A stretch of 64,000 nt of DNA from Hemibagrus wyckioides (GCF_019097595.1 NC_080718.1:25825657-25889656); one strand, 5' to 3'; positions 30,095 through 43,369 are shown, counted from the first letter of the stretch. Translations and numbers: made by a program. Notes: generated by a model not told the origin, from the letters alone.

Positions 30095-30365
30095 ATTCAT
30101 CTTCAGTAAGCACTTTATCCTGGTCAGTGTAGCACAAGAGCCGTAGTCTATCCCGGGAACACTGGGCACGAGGTGGGAATACACTCTGGATGATGTCAAC
30201 ACCATGTACACACTCATTCAAACACTAAGGCCAATTTACAGTGGCTAATCCACCTACCTATGTTTTTGTGAGATGACAAAAAACCAGAGACTCCCATGAT
30301 GATAGAAAACCTATGGGCAGAACATATGAACCTCCACGCAGACACTAAGCCTGGAGCTCTGACAA
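30095..30365 (+). mobile_element. Teleost dispersed repeat, plus-strand copy
   Basis: Diverged copy of a repeat with the order ATTCATCTTCAGTAAGCACT, TTATCCTGGTCAGTG, CTATCCCGGGAACACTGGGC, GAATACACTCTGGATG, GCCAATTTACAGTGGCTAAT, CCACCTACCTATGTTTTTG. The same family is on the other strand at 34.4 kb. Confidence 0.75.
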
Positions 30366-32053
<1,688 letters not shown>

Positions 32054-32296
32054 AAGAATTCTAGACCAATCCTGACCACTCCCAAAAGATTTCTGACCAA
32101 TCCCAACCATTCTTAAAGGAATTATGACTAATCCTGTCCTCTCCCAAAGACATGCAGACCAATCCTTCCTACTCTCAAAGGAATTCTGTCTTTCCCTGAC
32201 CATTTACAAAGGAAATCTGACCAATCCTACATGCTCCAAAGAAATCCTGAACTATCCTGACTGCTCCCAAAGGAATTTTAACCAATTCTTAAAACA
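32054..32296 (+). repeat. Degenerate 31-bp tandem repeat with CCAAT cores
   Basis: About eight copies at a 31-bp step (32064, 32095, 32126, 32157, 32188, 32218, 32248, 32279) of TTCTGACCAATCC-TGACC-CTCCCAAAGGAAT. Five copies keep CCAAT. Copies are well diverged, so the array is old. Confidence 0.8.
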
Positions 32297-32490
32297 AACA
32301 AACTAATCCTTATTGTTCAATATCCAGAACAAAGTAAAAAATATTTACAGTTAAAAAGATAAAATATACAGGAAGATATTTAAAAATCAAGCATGGTGAC
32401 TTTAAGATTTTTATGACATGTAGAAATACCGATGCATAACTGGTTAGCCCTTGATACTTTACATTCAATTATCCCTCGTACATCATGTGA

Positions 32491-33045
32491 TATACACCGA
32501 TCAGGCATAACATTATGACCACATGCCAAATATTGTGTTGGTCCCCCTTTTGCCACAAAAACAGCCCTGACCCGTTCTGCACTGTGTATTCTGACACCTT
32601 TCTATCAGAACCAGCATTAACTTCTTCAGCAGTTTGAGCAACAGTAGCTCGTCTGTTGGATCGGATCACACGGGTCAGCCTTTGCTCTCCATGTGCATCA
32701 ATGAGCCTTGACCGCCCATGACCCTGTCTCCGGTTCACCACTGTTCCTTCCTTGGACCACTTTTGATAAATACTGACCACTGCAGACCGGGAACACCCCA
32801 CAACAGCTGCAGATTTGGAGATGCTCTGATCCAGTGGTCTAGCCATCACAATTTGGCCCTTCGTCAAACTCACTCAAATCCTTACGCTTGTCCATTTTTC
32901 CTGCTTCTAACACATCAACTTTGAGGACAAAATGTTGACTTGCTGCCTAATATATCCCACCCACTAACAGGTGCCATGTTGAGGAGATCATCAGTCTTAT
33001 TCACTTCATCTCTCAGTGGTCATAATGTTATGCCTGATCAGTGTA
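32491..33045 (-). mobile_element. Tc1 deletion derivative with both ends
   Basis: About 555 bp with intact inverted ends (ATACACCGATCAGGCATAAC and GCCTGATCAGTGTA). The minus strand keeps an uninterrupted transposase N-terminal region ([60 protein letters not shown]). It is then fused by a large internal deletion to the right end. The catalytic DDE part is absent, so it cannot move itself. Confidence 0.92.
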
Positions 33046-33678
33046 TTGTTTAACATTTTAAAAAATTCAACGTATTCTAAATGCCAAAGCTAGCAACATC
33101 ATGTTCCATGCATTTGGCGTCATTTGGCATGGACCGGGAAACAGCTTACAAAAAGTCATTAGTGTTCTATTTGACACGATACGACCCTTCTAACATTCTA
33201 GAGTACATAGTGCATAGTCATTTTGGGATGCAACTAAATACAATAGAAAGGAATAAAAGACTAGAGGCATGTGGTAGATTTCTCTGATTGTCTATTTGGT
33301 TGAGCAAAACAGTGTAGCAGACATGACACAAGCAATGCAACATAGCTACAGAAAGAAAAAGGCAGCTAGGCTAGTTTGCTCGGTTGTGTCCAAAATCTAC
33401 AGTATACTAGTGCACTAAATGGTAAAAGAGAACATGCCTAGAGAACCTGTACTATTTTGAGACATAAGTTACATCAGGAGTATGTGATTTGAGACAGACT
33501 TCACCTTTACATGATACCGTTTTAACCACAAATTCAAAACCTGCTCTATGTATGACAAAGCATGGTGCAGAATGTGCGTGTGTCGGCCATCAGCTGGTCT
33601 GCGGTCATTTCTAAAGACGTAAGGCAGACGTTAGGGATGCTACCTAGTTCTTCATCGCCATCTTGGTCTGCACAGTCC
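33046..33678. other. slc16a9 3' flank / probable 3' UTR
   Basis: Directly downstream of the slc16a9 stop. No clear AATAAA on the minus strand was found, so the 3' end is unresolved. No other gene seen. Confidence 0.4.
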
Positions 33679-36600
33679 TTATGCCACAGAAGTCACTGTG
33701 TTACATTCAGACACGTTTTTGACTTCTGGGTCAAGTTCAGCATCAAGGTCACCTGAAACATTCCTCACTTGGTTGGCTGGATTCCTACAGAACAAGGCTG
33801 TGAGGAAGGGAACAGCACCACCTGTTACCAAACAGCACGCAGCGAAGTAAAACGCCAGGTCATACGACTGCGTCCAATTGAAGAACGATCCTACGGCAGA
33901 AAACAGAGAGCTTAGATGAGTTCTGGAGACCAGAGAATAGCAGCATGTTCAATGAAATTAGAAGAATAAGAAGCCTTTATTTTTGTCATATATTAGTTAG
34001 GGTCAGAGCACAGGGTTGCGAGCAGTGAGGGTTAAGGGCCTTGCTCAAGGGCCCAACAGTGTCAGTTTAAGTTAATTTAAGTATGTCACATATACATTAC
34101 TGCAAAGGGAAATTCTTTTTTCCCTTCAAAGGGGAGGGGGGATGGTAGTGACCATGCTTAAGGGCCCAATGGTGGGAGCTTGGCAGTGCTGGGGCTTGAA
34201 CCCTGAACCATCAATCAACAACCCAGAGCTTTAACCACTTGAGCTACCACCACCCCACAACTTAGCAGTGCTGGGGCTGCTGGGCCTTTGAGCAAGGCCC
34301 TTAACCCTCATTGCCAGGGGCGCTGTATCATGGCAGAACCTGTGTTCTGACCCCAACTTAGAGTAAATTAGTAATGTACATTAGAGTACATTCTCAGTAT
34401 TTGGTAATTATCCCACACAGAGATATCCTTTCCACTTCAGGTAAAGGTTCTCCTGTGTCATTATGAGTCTCTTTAGGGTTCTGTGGTTTCCTCTGACCAC
34501 ACAAAAACATACCATAGGTAGACTGACCATGCCAAATTGCCTGAATAAGTGTTTGAATAATTGTTGTGGCCATTGATGTCTGTCTGGAATTCCTTTCATG
34601 GTGGATCCCATCCCGCTTTCCGCCTGTCTTACCAGGATAGACTCCAGATCCACCATGACCCTGACTAGAATAAAGCAGTTGCTGAGGATGAATGAATGAA
34701 TGAATGCGGTCAGTGTATCCTGGACACTTGCCTTCCACCTAAAAAAGCCCTTCCCCACTAGATCTCTTCTAGGTACAAGATAAAGAGGTGAATGGTTGTG
34801 AATAAGTATGTGTGTGTTTAAGCTGTACTCCTCCATACCTACGACAGGAGGTCCAAGAATGATCCCAAAGCCTCCGAAACACATGAGGAGCCCGTGTGCC
34901 TGGCTGAGGCGCTCGATGCCCACAAGGCGCGTGGTGACGTAGGATGTAATTGACCAGTTGCCTGAAAAGAAGCCAATGGAAGCTGAGAGTACCTGAAGCC
35001 CAGCATAACTCTTCCACATGGGCACCACTAGCAGAACGGCGCCCATTGCAGTTACAGTCATGGCATAGAGTTGCAAGCTGTTCACCCAGCTCACATCTGC
35101 CAGGATGCCCAATGCCAGCTTGCCCACTCCGGTTCCAGCAGCAGTGATTGAGACGAGAGGAATGTTTGAAACATGATCGAGGAGGCCCTCGCTCTGAGCC
35201 ACGTCCTCTATGAAGAGTACAGGTGCAATTCCACCCAGACTGTACAGGAAGATGGAGATGCAGAGTGCCACAAACAAAGGCTCGCGCAAGCACTCACGCA
35301 TCACATGCATGTACTGAGTGTTTGGCTGGAGGCGCTTTTTTATGATGCGTATCAACGTCGGATGTTCCACCGATGTCTCTGTGTCAAGTTCTTTGTCACA
35401 AATCGACTCGTCTGTACACTTTAGAGCAGCCTTCTGTTTGATGTAGTAACCAGGAAGATTCAAAGGTCGCATGGGTCCAGCACATGCAATCAGGTTTAGT
35501 GCCAGACCACCAACAATGAGTAGACACCCATCTAATCCATAATGCTCGATCAGCTTGTTTTGCATAGAGGCATACATAAAGCCGCCCACGCTGGTTCCTG
35601 AAAACAACACACACATATGATTGTAGTACAAGGCCTTCTTTAAATGTACGTGTTATTATCCACTACACAATATGGTGCTATTATTCAAGAAAGTGAACAG
35701 GATAATCCAACAGAATGAACTTTCCTTAAGCCTTTCTATTGAGACATTTCCAAAAATATTTCATAGTTTCCAGCATCAGTCAAACAACAGGCAGACAGAG
35801 GTAATGTTACCAAATCAATTATTTAAGTGAAAATACAAGAAAACACAAGGATGACAAAACCAATAGAACACAGGGAGACAAGCAAGAGGCAGGGTCGTGG
35901 TAGCTCAGTGATTGAAAGGTTGAGAGTTTGAATCTCAGGCCAACCAAGCTGTCACTGCTGGGCCCTTGAACCAGACCCGTAACTGCTCAGGTGTTTAAAT
36001 GTAAGTTGCTAAAAAATGTAAGATGTCTGCTAGATACAGTCAACAAAATAAAAAATAAATAAGAGGTACTGATCCAGAGGCATGAACCTGAGGTTTGGTG
36101 ATAGAACCCCAAAGCCAGGCAACAGATTAAACAATTGGTGGTGTGGGTCCATTAAGATTCAGAAGCATGCCTCCCATACTGGAGACCAGGGTTTGAGACC
36201 TGGAAGCAGGTGGAGTGGTCCAGTGACAGAGCATGGACCAGGAGTAGAACCTGCGGCATCAGTCTGGTTACAGCTCCAGGACAGATTGCGTCTTGAAATG
36301 ATGATAGATTTAGCTAGAGAAAAGTGAAGTTTCTAAAAAATCAGGATGGTGCCTGTGGAAACTAATGGCCCAAGTCATATGAGAAACCAAGAAATCCACC
36401 AGAACATTGCAAAATATGGAAGCTGGTATAGCAGAGACTTTGCAGGGATCCCAGAAAATTCAAATGCAGGTGTTTTAGAGAGTAAGAAGTGAGTGACTAT
36501 GGCTGGGGATAGAATTAACACGAATGGAGTCTAGCTTAAACAGCAATCTGAACAAAAGTCTACCCTGTTGAGTAGAAAGCCATACATTTTCTACAATTTG

Positions 36601-39328
36601 GGATTCTGCCATCACCTTGGAGTTAAGGAAGCTATAGACTAATATTAACCATTGTTGGATGTAAAATGAGCCTTGATAAAGTAACCTCATCATGCCCCTG
36701 GAAGTCCTGTTATTATTGCTAACGATGTTTCTCTGAGATTTGAGAATAGAAGCCAGATCGAGAAGACTAGATCTATTAGACTAAGCTGTTCCTGAGGCAG
36801 CAGTTTAGTCTGTAGCTAGATGCAAAAAAGATGCAAACAGCAGGCAAGGTAAACACTAAAGACATCCATTATAACCTGCCGCAAATAGAAATGTGGTACA
36901 ATATTATATCAAGTGGGATGAAAAAACAAGAAAGATCAGGGCAGAACCTGAGCAATAGAAAATATCTTCTATATGGGCATTATTTGAAATAAAAACAGAA
37001 AGATTATCTGCCAGTAAGACCGAATAAGTCTATTTCAGGCTTGAAATGAGTAAGAAATGAGTAAGAATGTTGCACTGTGTTGTGCAACAAGTGAAATCAG
37101 TGTTGTAGTGCACTACCAATCTGGGCCATAATCTCTTAATCTGAACCTTTTGGATCTCTGGATTTAAACATATTGTGGATTATTTTGTTGAAAAATCAAG
37201 ACCTCCCACTAAAGACTCTTGGGTAGGAGTAGTTGAATAGTGGCGAGGAAATTAATAAGATGGAGGGAGTAGAAACTCTATATATTTTCCCAATCTTTTT
37301 ATTACTTAAGTCCAAACTGTTTAAAGAATTAGGGTCACAAGAGGGCTATATACCTGTGGTAACGATGCCCAGGGCAAGACCACGCCTTTTATCAAAATAT
37401 TGACAGGTGATAGTCAACGTGGCTGCATAGACGAGCCCACAACCCAGACCTGTGAACACACAAACACACAAACGCTCAGGGAGAACAATCAGTGTATGTA
37501 CATCACACGTCAGTAGAATAAAGTAGAATATGTGAAGGTGCATACGATATGCAGTAGAACCTCGGTTTACGAATTTAAATCGTTCTGGAGGCGGAAATTT
37601 GTATTGCAAAAAGAATTTGCCCATAAGAAAATAATGTAAATGCAGATAATCGGTTCCAGCCACTCAAAAATATGAGCAATATTCCCAATACGAAGCGTAT
37701 GTAAACTGTACGGCTGCTTACAAAGAACTGACCCAAGCCAAGCATTCCATGTCAAGGCTCCTCACAGGAAGTCGTGCCACCAAGCTTGGGCTAAAAATAG
37801 AACAGAACACCCACGCCACCAGTCTGTCAACAAAAAAACACCCGAAAAATCACCTAGCTTTTGAACGCATGCCGAAGGTAACGTTGGTATCGTGAGTTGA
37901 CTCTTTCCAAAGAATTTTCACTGACTGTAAAAACTTCGTAAACTGGCTTCGGTTGGCTTTCCACTCACGCTAACAAGTTTTGAAAGGCTCATGGATGTAC
38001 GTGCAACTTAGCCAGCATTCGGTTCGGTTCATTCGTATGGGGAAAATGCTTCATATGCCGATGCAAAGTTTCAATTCTTAAGGTGAAAATTCCTAAGTGT
38101 ACTGTGTACTTGTAAATGGTTCATACAGTACTTGCTTGATTTGATCCACTATTATGTTTACAAGTCTTAAAATAGTGTCAGTTAAAACCCCCCTCATCTC
38201 CCAGTATAGTGAAGCTCTAGGACGTTTGTAACACAATGCCTGAAGTAGAGAGTCTGAGCATCTCCAGAGCACCAGTGACACAAAATAAGACAAAACCCTT
38301 AGGTCTGTCCAGTCAGTAATTCACCACAGCGTCTGCATTAAAGGCCGTCCCTATGCATTGTAAGCTCATGTTAAGGTTTCAACTTAATTTCCTTTTCCCA
38401 AATGGAAGAAATCTAGAAAAACAAGGACAATATAATACCTCAGAGGTCAATTATGCTGCATCCAGTTTAAACTAAATTTTATAAATGTGATATACTGTTG
38501 TTCTTTCGTTTCATCCCTGTTGGGGGTCACCACAGTGGGTCATTTGGTCTGCATATTTGATTTGGCACAGGTTTTTATGCCGGATGCTCTTCCTGACGCC
38601 ATTTTTTCCAGGCCTGGGACCAGACCTAAGAGCTGACCCCCTCAGAGACTGGGTTAAATGTGATATACTATAACTTCTTTTAATTCCCCGGGTCAGTGTG
38701 CTAAGTAAATATAACTGGCTGATATATACTGTGGGGTCAGAGAGGAAGACGCTTGACCAGAAAGCACTGTAAAAACATTTGCTTTAGTTTATTTTAGTTT
38801 GGGTATTCACAGATCTGCCCCTGTGTTGTAAGTGGACACTAATATGAAATGATATGCAGTTATGCTAATATAGTAAAGGCATATTGACAGCTTAACAGCC
38901 TTGATGCCATTCTGCCCCCCAATACACACTCATGCCTCTGTGTTGTAAGTGGACACTGATATGAAACGGCTAGTACACACTTCAGCGTATGTGTGCTATG
39001 AGGTGAGTCTTACCGACAACGATTCCGTAGCTGAAGATGAGGAAGATGATGTTGGGGGAGAAGGCACTAAGTATTAAACCTCCTGCCACCATTACACCGC
39101 TGAAGATGGTCACGGGCTGGGCGCCAAAATTATCGACACATGCACTGCACAAAGGGCCTGGACAGAGAAAAAGGGAAGAAGGGTCAAGGGTCAAAATAAG
39201 AACAGCGGCTCTTGCGGATTTGACCTCATATCCTTCTGTTTGTCAGTGCATGGATTTAACTGCAAATTATTAAGATGGATAAATGAATAAAATGAGAAGC
39301 CTGCGCATTGCAGGGCACACACACACAA

Positions 39329-39383
<55 letters not shown>

Positions 39384-39409
39384 CACACCTCAAAATAATA
39401 AATAAATAA

Positions 39410-39440
<31 letters not shown>

Positions 39441-39503
39441 AAGCCAATCAAAAAGTGGGAGACAGCCCATTGCAAACAGTGGCGTGTGTGCATGTGTGTG
39501 TGC

Positions 39504-39553
<50 letters not shown>

Positions 39554-39994
39554 ATGCGTGCAAATAGATGGTGTTCCATCAGTGCCAAAAATAGGTCCAC
39601 TGCTTTGGTGATGTTGACATTTTGAGTGTACTGTGTGGTGGGCACACAATAAGTGATAGTAACCACCCCCCTCCAGACACACACACACACACACAGTAAC
39701 ACAATATTCTAATATTTTGTATTAAAAACAATTGTATTACACTCAAACACAACACACACACACACAGTAACACAATATTCTAATATTTTGTATTAAAAAC
39801 AATAGTATTACACTCAAACACAACACACACACAACATTGTGTTTGTCCCCAGAGTTATGGTTAAAGTTTCCCTCTGTATATAATAAATCACTTGAGATCA
39901 CTTGACTCCATATGATAAACTACAACTTCTCATTTCTGCAGTTTCAGATCCAGACTCAGCACTTCCTTTATCCTCTTCGATGTGTGTGTGTGTT

Positions 39995-40027
<33 letters not shown>

Positions 40028-40401
40028 GTGTAAACACAACAAGCACTGTTGACTGCTTCATGTGCCAAGTGAAACTGATCAAGTACCATAAAAACAACAT
40101 ATTTTTCTTCTCTCATTTCTTATCTCTCTCTCTACTTCACTTTCTATCTCTCTGTCTCTCTATTTTACTCTCTCTCTCTCTCTCTCTCTCTCCCTCTCTG
40201 TCTGTTTGTCTATCTCTCTGTCTCTCTATTTTACTCTCTCTCTCTCTCTCTCTGTATGTTTGTCTCTCTCTCTGTCTCTCTATTTTACTCTCTCTCTCTC
40301 TCTCTCTCTCCCTCTCTGTATGTTTGTCTCTCTCTCTGTCTCTCTATTTTACTCTCTCTCTCTCTCCTTCTCTGTCTGTCTATCTCTCTGTCTCTCTATT
40401 T

Positions 40402-40437
<36 letters not shown>

Positions 40438-40684
40438 GTTTGTCTCTCTCTCTGTCTCTCTATTTTACTCTCTCTCTCTCTCTCTGTCTGTTTGTCTCTC
40501 TCTCTGTCTCTCTATTTTACTCTCTCTCTCTCTCCCTCTCTGTATGTTTGTCTCTCTCTCTGTCTCTCTATTTTACTCTCTCTCTCTCTGTCTGTTTGTC
40601 TCTCTCTCTGTCTCTCTATTTTACTCTCTCTCTCTCTCTCTCTCTCTCTTCCTCTGTCTGTCTCTCTATTTCACTCTGTTTGTT

Positions 40685-40730
<46 letters not shown>

Positions 40731-41234
40731 ACTAAACAATTTTTGAATGAGGCAATAGTTTTTTTTAATGACTAAATAAATGTAAACTCATGTAGAATTA
40801 TTGGATTGTGTCTAATAAGAACACAAATGCACCTTATAGTAATATAATGTCTAAAATCCTCATTGGGAAAATAATGAACAGTGGGGTGCTGTGGCCTGAC
40901 ATTAAGCCCTAAGGCCTAAGCTGCTATAGACATTTAATCAACACCTCCTGACCAATCAGAATGAAGAATTTAACTGTACTGTGGTAAACATGCACACACA
41001 CTCAAACACACACTCAAACACACACACACACTCACCAGTGATGAGCCCCACCCCCAGGACAGTAGATCCGACCCAGGCGGTGGTGCTCTTGCCTTCCTGG
41101 AAGGTGCTGAGCCACTGGGGGTAAAGAACGCCCACCGCCTGAGGAGAGCCGTACGCCAACAGCTGAGCCATGAAGGAGACAAAGACGATGGACCAGGAAC
41201 CATCCTGAGAGAGATCCTTCATCACAGCAGCCAT
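33679..41234 (-). CDS. slc16a9: Monocarboxylate transporter 9
   Basis: Coding exons 41234-41036 (exon starts at 41258), 39157-39014, 37449-37354, 35597-34839 and 33890-33679. Phases match throughout and give 469 residues with stop TAA at 33681-33679. A 12-helix MFS transporter of the SLC16 family. Landmarks against human MCT9: [20 protein letters not shown] (helix 1), [106 protein letters not shown]. The central loop is shorter than in human (509 residues). The usual DGGWGW start motif reads DGSWSI here. The FDIGG helix-7 motif of human reads LYSLGG, so substrate handling may differ. MCT9 sits in the plasma membrane and has been linked to carnitine and creatine transport. ATG at 41234 was chosen as the first in-frame start after the acceptor; MKDLSQDG four codons on is an alternative. 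Confidence 0.95.
34000..34380. mobile_element. Cluster of SINE pieces in both orientations
   Basis: Minus-strand piece 34007-34070 (GGGTTAAGGGCCTTGCTCAA), minus-strand larger piece 34080-34258 (ending at the tRNA-like head, complement of GTGGTAGCTCAAGTGG), then a plus-strand piece 34261-34380 (GGCCTTTGAGCAAGGCCCTT, CCAGGGGCGCTGTATCATGG). Nested or stepwise insertions in the last intron of slc16a9. Confidence 0.75.
34424..34712 (-). mobile_element. Teleost dispersed repeat, minus-strand copy
   Basis: Reverse complement shows CATTCATCCTCAGCAACTGC, TTTATTCTAGTCAGGGTC, TGGTGGATCTGGAGTCTATC and CCTATGGTATGTTTTTGTG, the same family as 30095-30365. Together with the SINE cluster it makes up most of slc16a9 intron 33891-34838. 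Confidence 0.78.
35888..36030 (+). mobile_element. tRNA-derived SINE with V-SINE-like body
   Basis: GTGGTAGCTCAGTGATTGAA (box A), GAGAGTTTGAATCTCAGG (box B), then CACTGCTGGGCCCTTGAACC, TAACTGCTCAGGTGT and a AAGATGTCTGCTAGAT end. A different head from the AGTGGTTAAGGCTCTGG family. It lies in slc16a9 intron 35598-37353. Confidence 0.75.
36031..37353. other. Intronic, nothing recognised
   Basis: Rest of slc16a9 intron 35598-37353. Short segments such as GACCAGGGTTTGAGACC look tRNA-like but are too diverged to call. Confidence 0.45.
37555..37880. mobile_element. Dispersed repeat (CCTCGGTTTACGAATTT type)
   Basis: Begins with AACCTCGGTTTACGAATTTA and continues through GCCCATAAGAAAATAATGTA and CGGTTCCAGCCACTCAAAAA, a pattern that recurs widely in vertebrate and fish genomes. 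Class not resolved. slc16a9 intron. Confidence 0.55.
38498..38655 (+). mobile_element. Dispersed repeat (GGGGTCACCACAG type)
   Basis: GTTGGGGGTCACCACAGTGG, GGTCTGCATATTTGATTTGG, ATGCCGGATGCTCTTCCTGA and GGCCTGGGACCAGACCTAAG are the ordered blocks of a well-known teleost interspersed repeat. slc16a9 intron. Confidence 0.7.
38817..38966. repeat. Short direct repeat pair
   Basis: TCTGTGTTGTAAGTGGACACT followed by AATATGAAA is present near 38822 and again, nearly unchanged, near 38937. A local duplication about 115 bp apart in a slc16a9 intron. Confidence 0.75.
39317..39560. repeat. (CA)n and (GT)n tracts
   Basis: (CA)n with CAAACA interruptions at 39317-39390, then (GT)n at 39411-39440 and 39481-39556. 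The CA and GT tracts on one strand can pair as a hairpin. slc16a9 intron 39158-41035. Confidence 0.93.
39683..39836. repeat. 73-bp tandem duplication
   Basis: A unit of ACACAGTAACACAATATTCT, AATATTTTGTATTAAAAACA and ATTGTATTACACTCAAACAC is present twice in tandem, differing by about one base, so the duplication is recent. Confidence 0.9.
40126..40733. repeat. CT minisatellite, about 55-65-bp units
   Basis: Nine ATTTTACTCTCTCTC-containing units (starting near 40163, 40229, 40283, 40347, 40400, 40462, 40514, 40570 and 40620), separated by (CT)n and TCTGTATGTTTGTC or TCTGTCTGTTTGTC. About 600 bp of near-pure pyrimidine in slc16a9 intron 39158-41035. Confidence 0.93.
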
Positions 41235-41326
41235 AACACACACCTGAGTGAGCTCTGTCTGAGGAGAGAGGGAAGAGATAGAGAAATAGAGATAAATATA
41301 CATAAAGAGCAGTGGGAAGAGAACAC

Positions 41327-41327
<1 letters not shown>

Positions 41328-41417
<90 letters not shown>

Positions 41418-41482
41418 CGGACGGACGGACAGGCAGGCAGGCAGGCAGGCAGATAGAGAGATAGATGGACAGACAGACAGGC

Positions 41483-41537
<55 letters not shown>

Positions 41538-41563
41538 CGGACAGGCAGGCAGGCAGGCAGATC

Positions 41564-41645
<82 letters not shown>

Positions 41646-41662
41646 CGGACAGACAGACAGGC

Positions 41663-41736
<74 letters not shown>
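41328..41736. repeat. (GATA)n/(GGCA)n/(GACG)n array
   Basis: Long (GATA)n runs with GACGGACAGGCAGGCAGGCA blocks repeated three times. It fills about 70% of the first slc16a9 intron (41259-41836). Confidence 0.96.
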
Positions 41737-41836
41737 TAACTGTAAACTTTAAACATTACATTATGACCAAATGACGTCTTTGTAGTCTTTGATACCGTAT
41801 TAAACCGAACTGTAGGTAAGTATTAAATAAACTCAC

Positions 41837-42000
41837 CGTGAGCGCGAGAAGGCGGCAGGCTTTATCCCTCGCGCCGGACAGAGCCACAGAACTTGTCTCG
41901 CGCAGCTGTTGCGCCCAGGTCCGGTTTTTGAGCAGAGATCCGGTATGACCCCACCTCCGAGGAGGAGAGATCCACCGTGTGAGGAGAGACAATGGGGGGG
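41837..42000 (-). other. slc16a9: slc16a9 non-coding first exon
   Basis: Minus-strand exon ending in a consensus donor (GCTCACG then GTGAGTTTA, exon end 41837). The next exon opens at 41258 after CTCTCTCCTCAG and carries the ATG at 41234. The exon is GC-rich. An ATG at 41992 opens a 78-codon frame that is not in phase with the main protein and would be an upstream ORF. The 5' end is not determined. Confidence 0.6.
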
Positions 42001-42130
42001 CAACAAGGGAGAAGTTACATTACTGTCCTTAACTTCTTACTCAGCTTTCCTCCGGGCGCGTGAACGCGCGTGCTTAAGATAAACGAGGCTTTGCGCTGAC
42101 CAACAGTGAATGGCATCCTGAGTCACTTTA
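42001..42130 (-). promoter_or_regulatory. slc16a9: Candidate slc16a9 promoter
   Basis: CpG-rich patch (CCGGGCGCGTGAACGCGCGTG near 42052-42072) directly upstream of the first exon, with GAGTCA/TGAGTC AP-1-like strings at about 42119-42137. No TATA box obvious. Confidence 0.4.
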
Positions 42131-42711
42131 CTGAGTCGATTCTTTTAAACAGATCCGTTTAATGAACCGAACTACAAAGTTTTAGATTTAAACAACCCCT
42201 TTTCTACAAGTTCTCTGCTATTCAACACTTTTATTGACATTAACACACACACACACACGCAAGCAAAATTCTATTTGAACCGGATGATTCTTGATTTCTT
42301 TGTAAAAATAAATAAATCTAAAGTCAGCTTCATAATTTTACGAGTGATTAAAATCCTTTCTGTGAAACTGAAACCACATAAACATCACAAGATACAAGAT
42401 ATTTTATGGGAAGTTTCTTAGAGACAAACCTGCCCTCAAGGCTACAGTCATTCTGTGATAAAAGAAATAAAATGTACCATGGAGGAGAGAAAATAACTGA
42501 ATGAATATGAATAATATTAATAACAAATACTACTAAAAATATAAGAATATTAATGATGTTAGTGATATAGGATTGGGATTCCTTGAGAGTAATATAGTGC
42601 AGTCGCAGTACCTTGGGTTTAGTGGAGTTAAACTGAACCCTAAACATTGTGTTAGTGTACTTAGTTCTTAGTTCTGTGTTGTTTTATGTAGTACCAAAGA
42701 CCTGGACCTGC

Positions 42712-42860
42712 ACGTGGTTTCAATTCAATTCATTTCAATTCTATTCTATTTGTATAGCGACAATAGAGGTGATGGTGATGAGGCAAAAATCCCTGAGATG
42801 ATATGAGGAAAAATCCCTCAGAGGAACCAGACTCAAAAGGGAACCTCATCCTCATCCTTA
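42712..42860 (+). mobile_element. Teleost dispersed repeat fragment
   Basis: TTCAATTCAATTCATTTCAA, TTTGTATAGCGAC, ATCCCTGAGATGATATGAGG and CCTCAGAGGAACCAGACTCA, then AAAAGGGAACCTCATCC, are the ordered blocks of a common fish repeat. Intergenic between slc16a9 and ccdc6. Confidence 0.7.
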
Positions 42861-43281
42861 ATGTCCTTTCTGTAATTCTGTAGAAATATAATCAAATGGA
42901 GTTTATATGCAACTTAATCATCGTAACTTCACTTGACTCTGTACTGCAGCAGCTATATCACCTTAAAATGATAATAAAAGCTTCTTGACTTTTAATGTTA
43001 ATGAGGTTAAGCTCTCTGTGTTAATGAGCGTCTAAGACTCCTTTTGTCTGTGATGGATCCCGTGGCTCACTGCTGTTCCTGCACTATATGTTGCTCCCAG
43101 GTGATAAACCCCTAGGTGTGAAGGACTGGTCTGAGGACAGATGTTAATGTTGCTGTAAAACAGCTGTATTTTGCAATGCTAATTAAAATCCCTTTGGGGG
43201 ATGAGATTGTTTAAGCTCGGGCTAGAGTGAGAGACAGGAACAAAAACCAGAGTCCTGTCATTTCTTACAAGAGTCTTTTGT
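42861..43281. other. Intergenic, nothing recognised
   Basis: Mixed sequence between the dispersed repeat and the GATA array. No gene seen. Confidence 0.5.
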
Positions 43282-43282
43282 G

Positions 43283-43351
<69 letters not shown>

Positions 43352-43369
43352 GCAACAACACAGATGGAC

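Noticed and set aside
41756..41992. 78-residue protein MSLLTRW... on the minus strand
   Set aside because: Lies over the slc16a9 non-coding first exon and is not in frame with the transporter. At most an upstream ORF.
42348..42647. 99-residue minus-strand frame with a hydrophobic stretch, considered as a small membrane protein or myoregulin-like gene
   Set aside because: No similarity to myoregulin that I can see, AT-rich codons typical of random sequence, no splice or promoter context.
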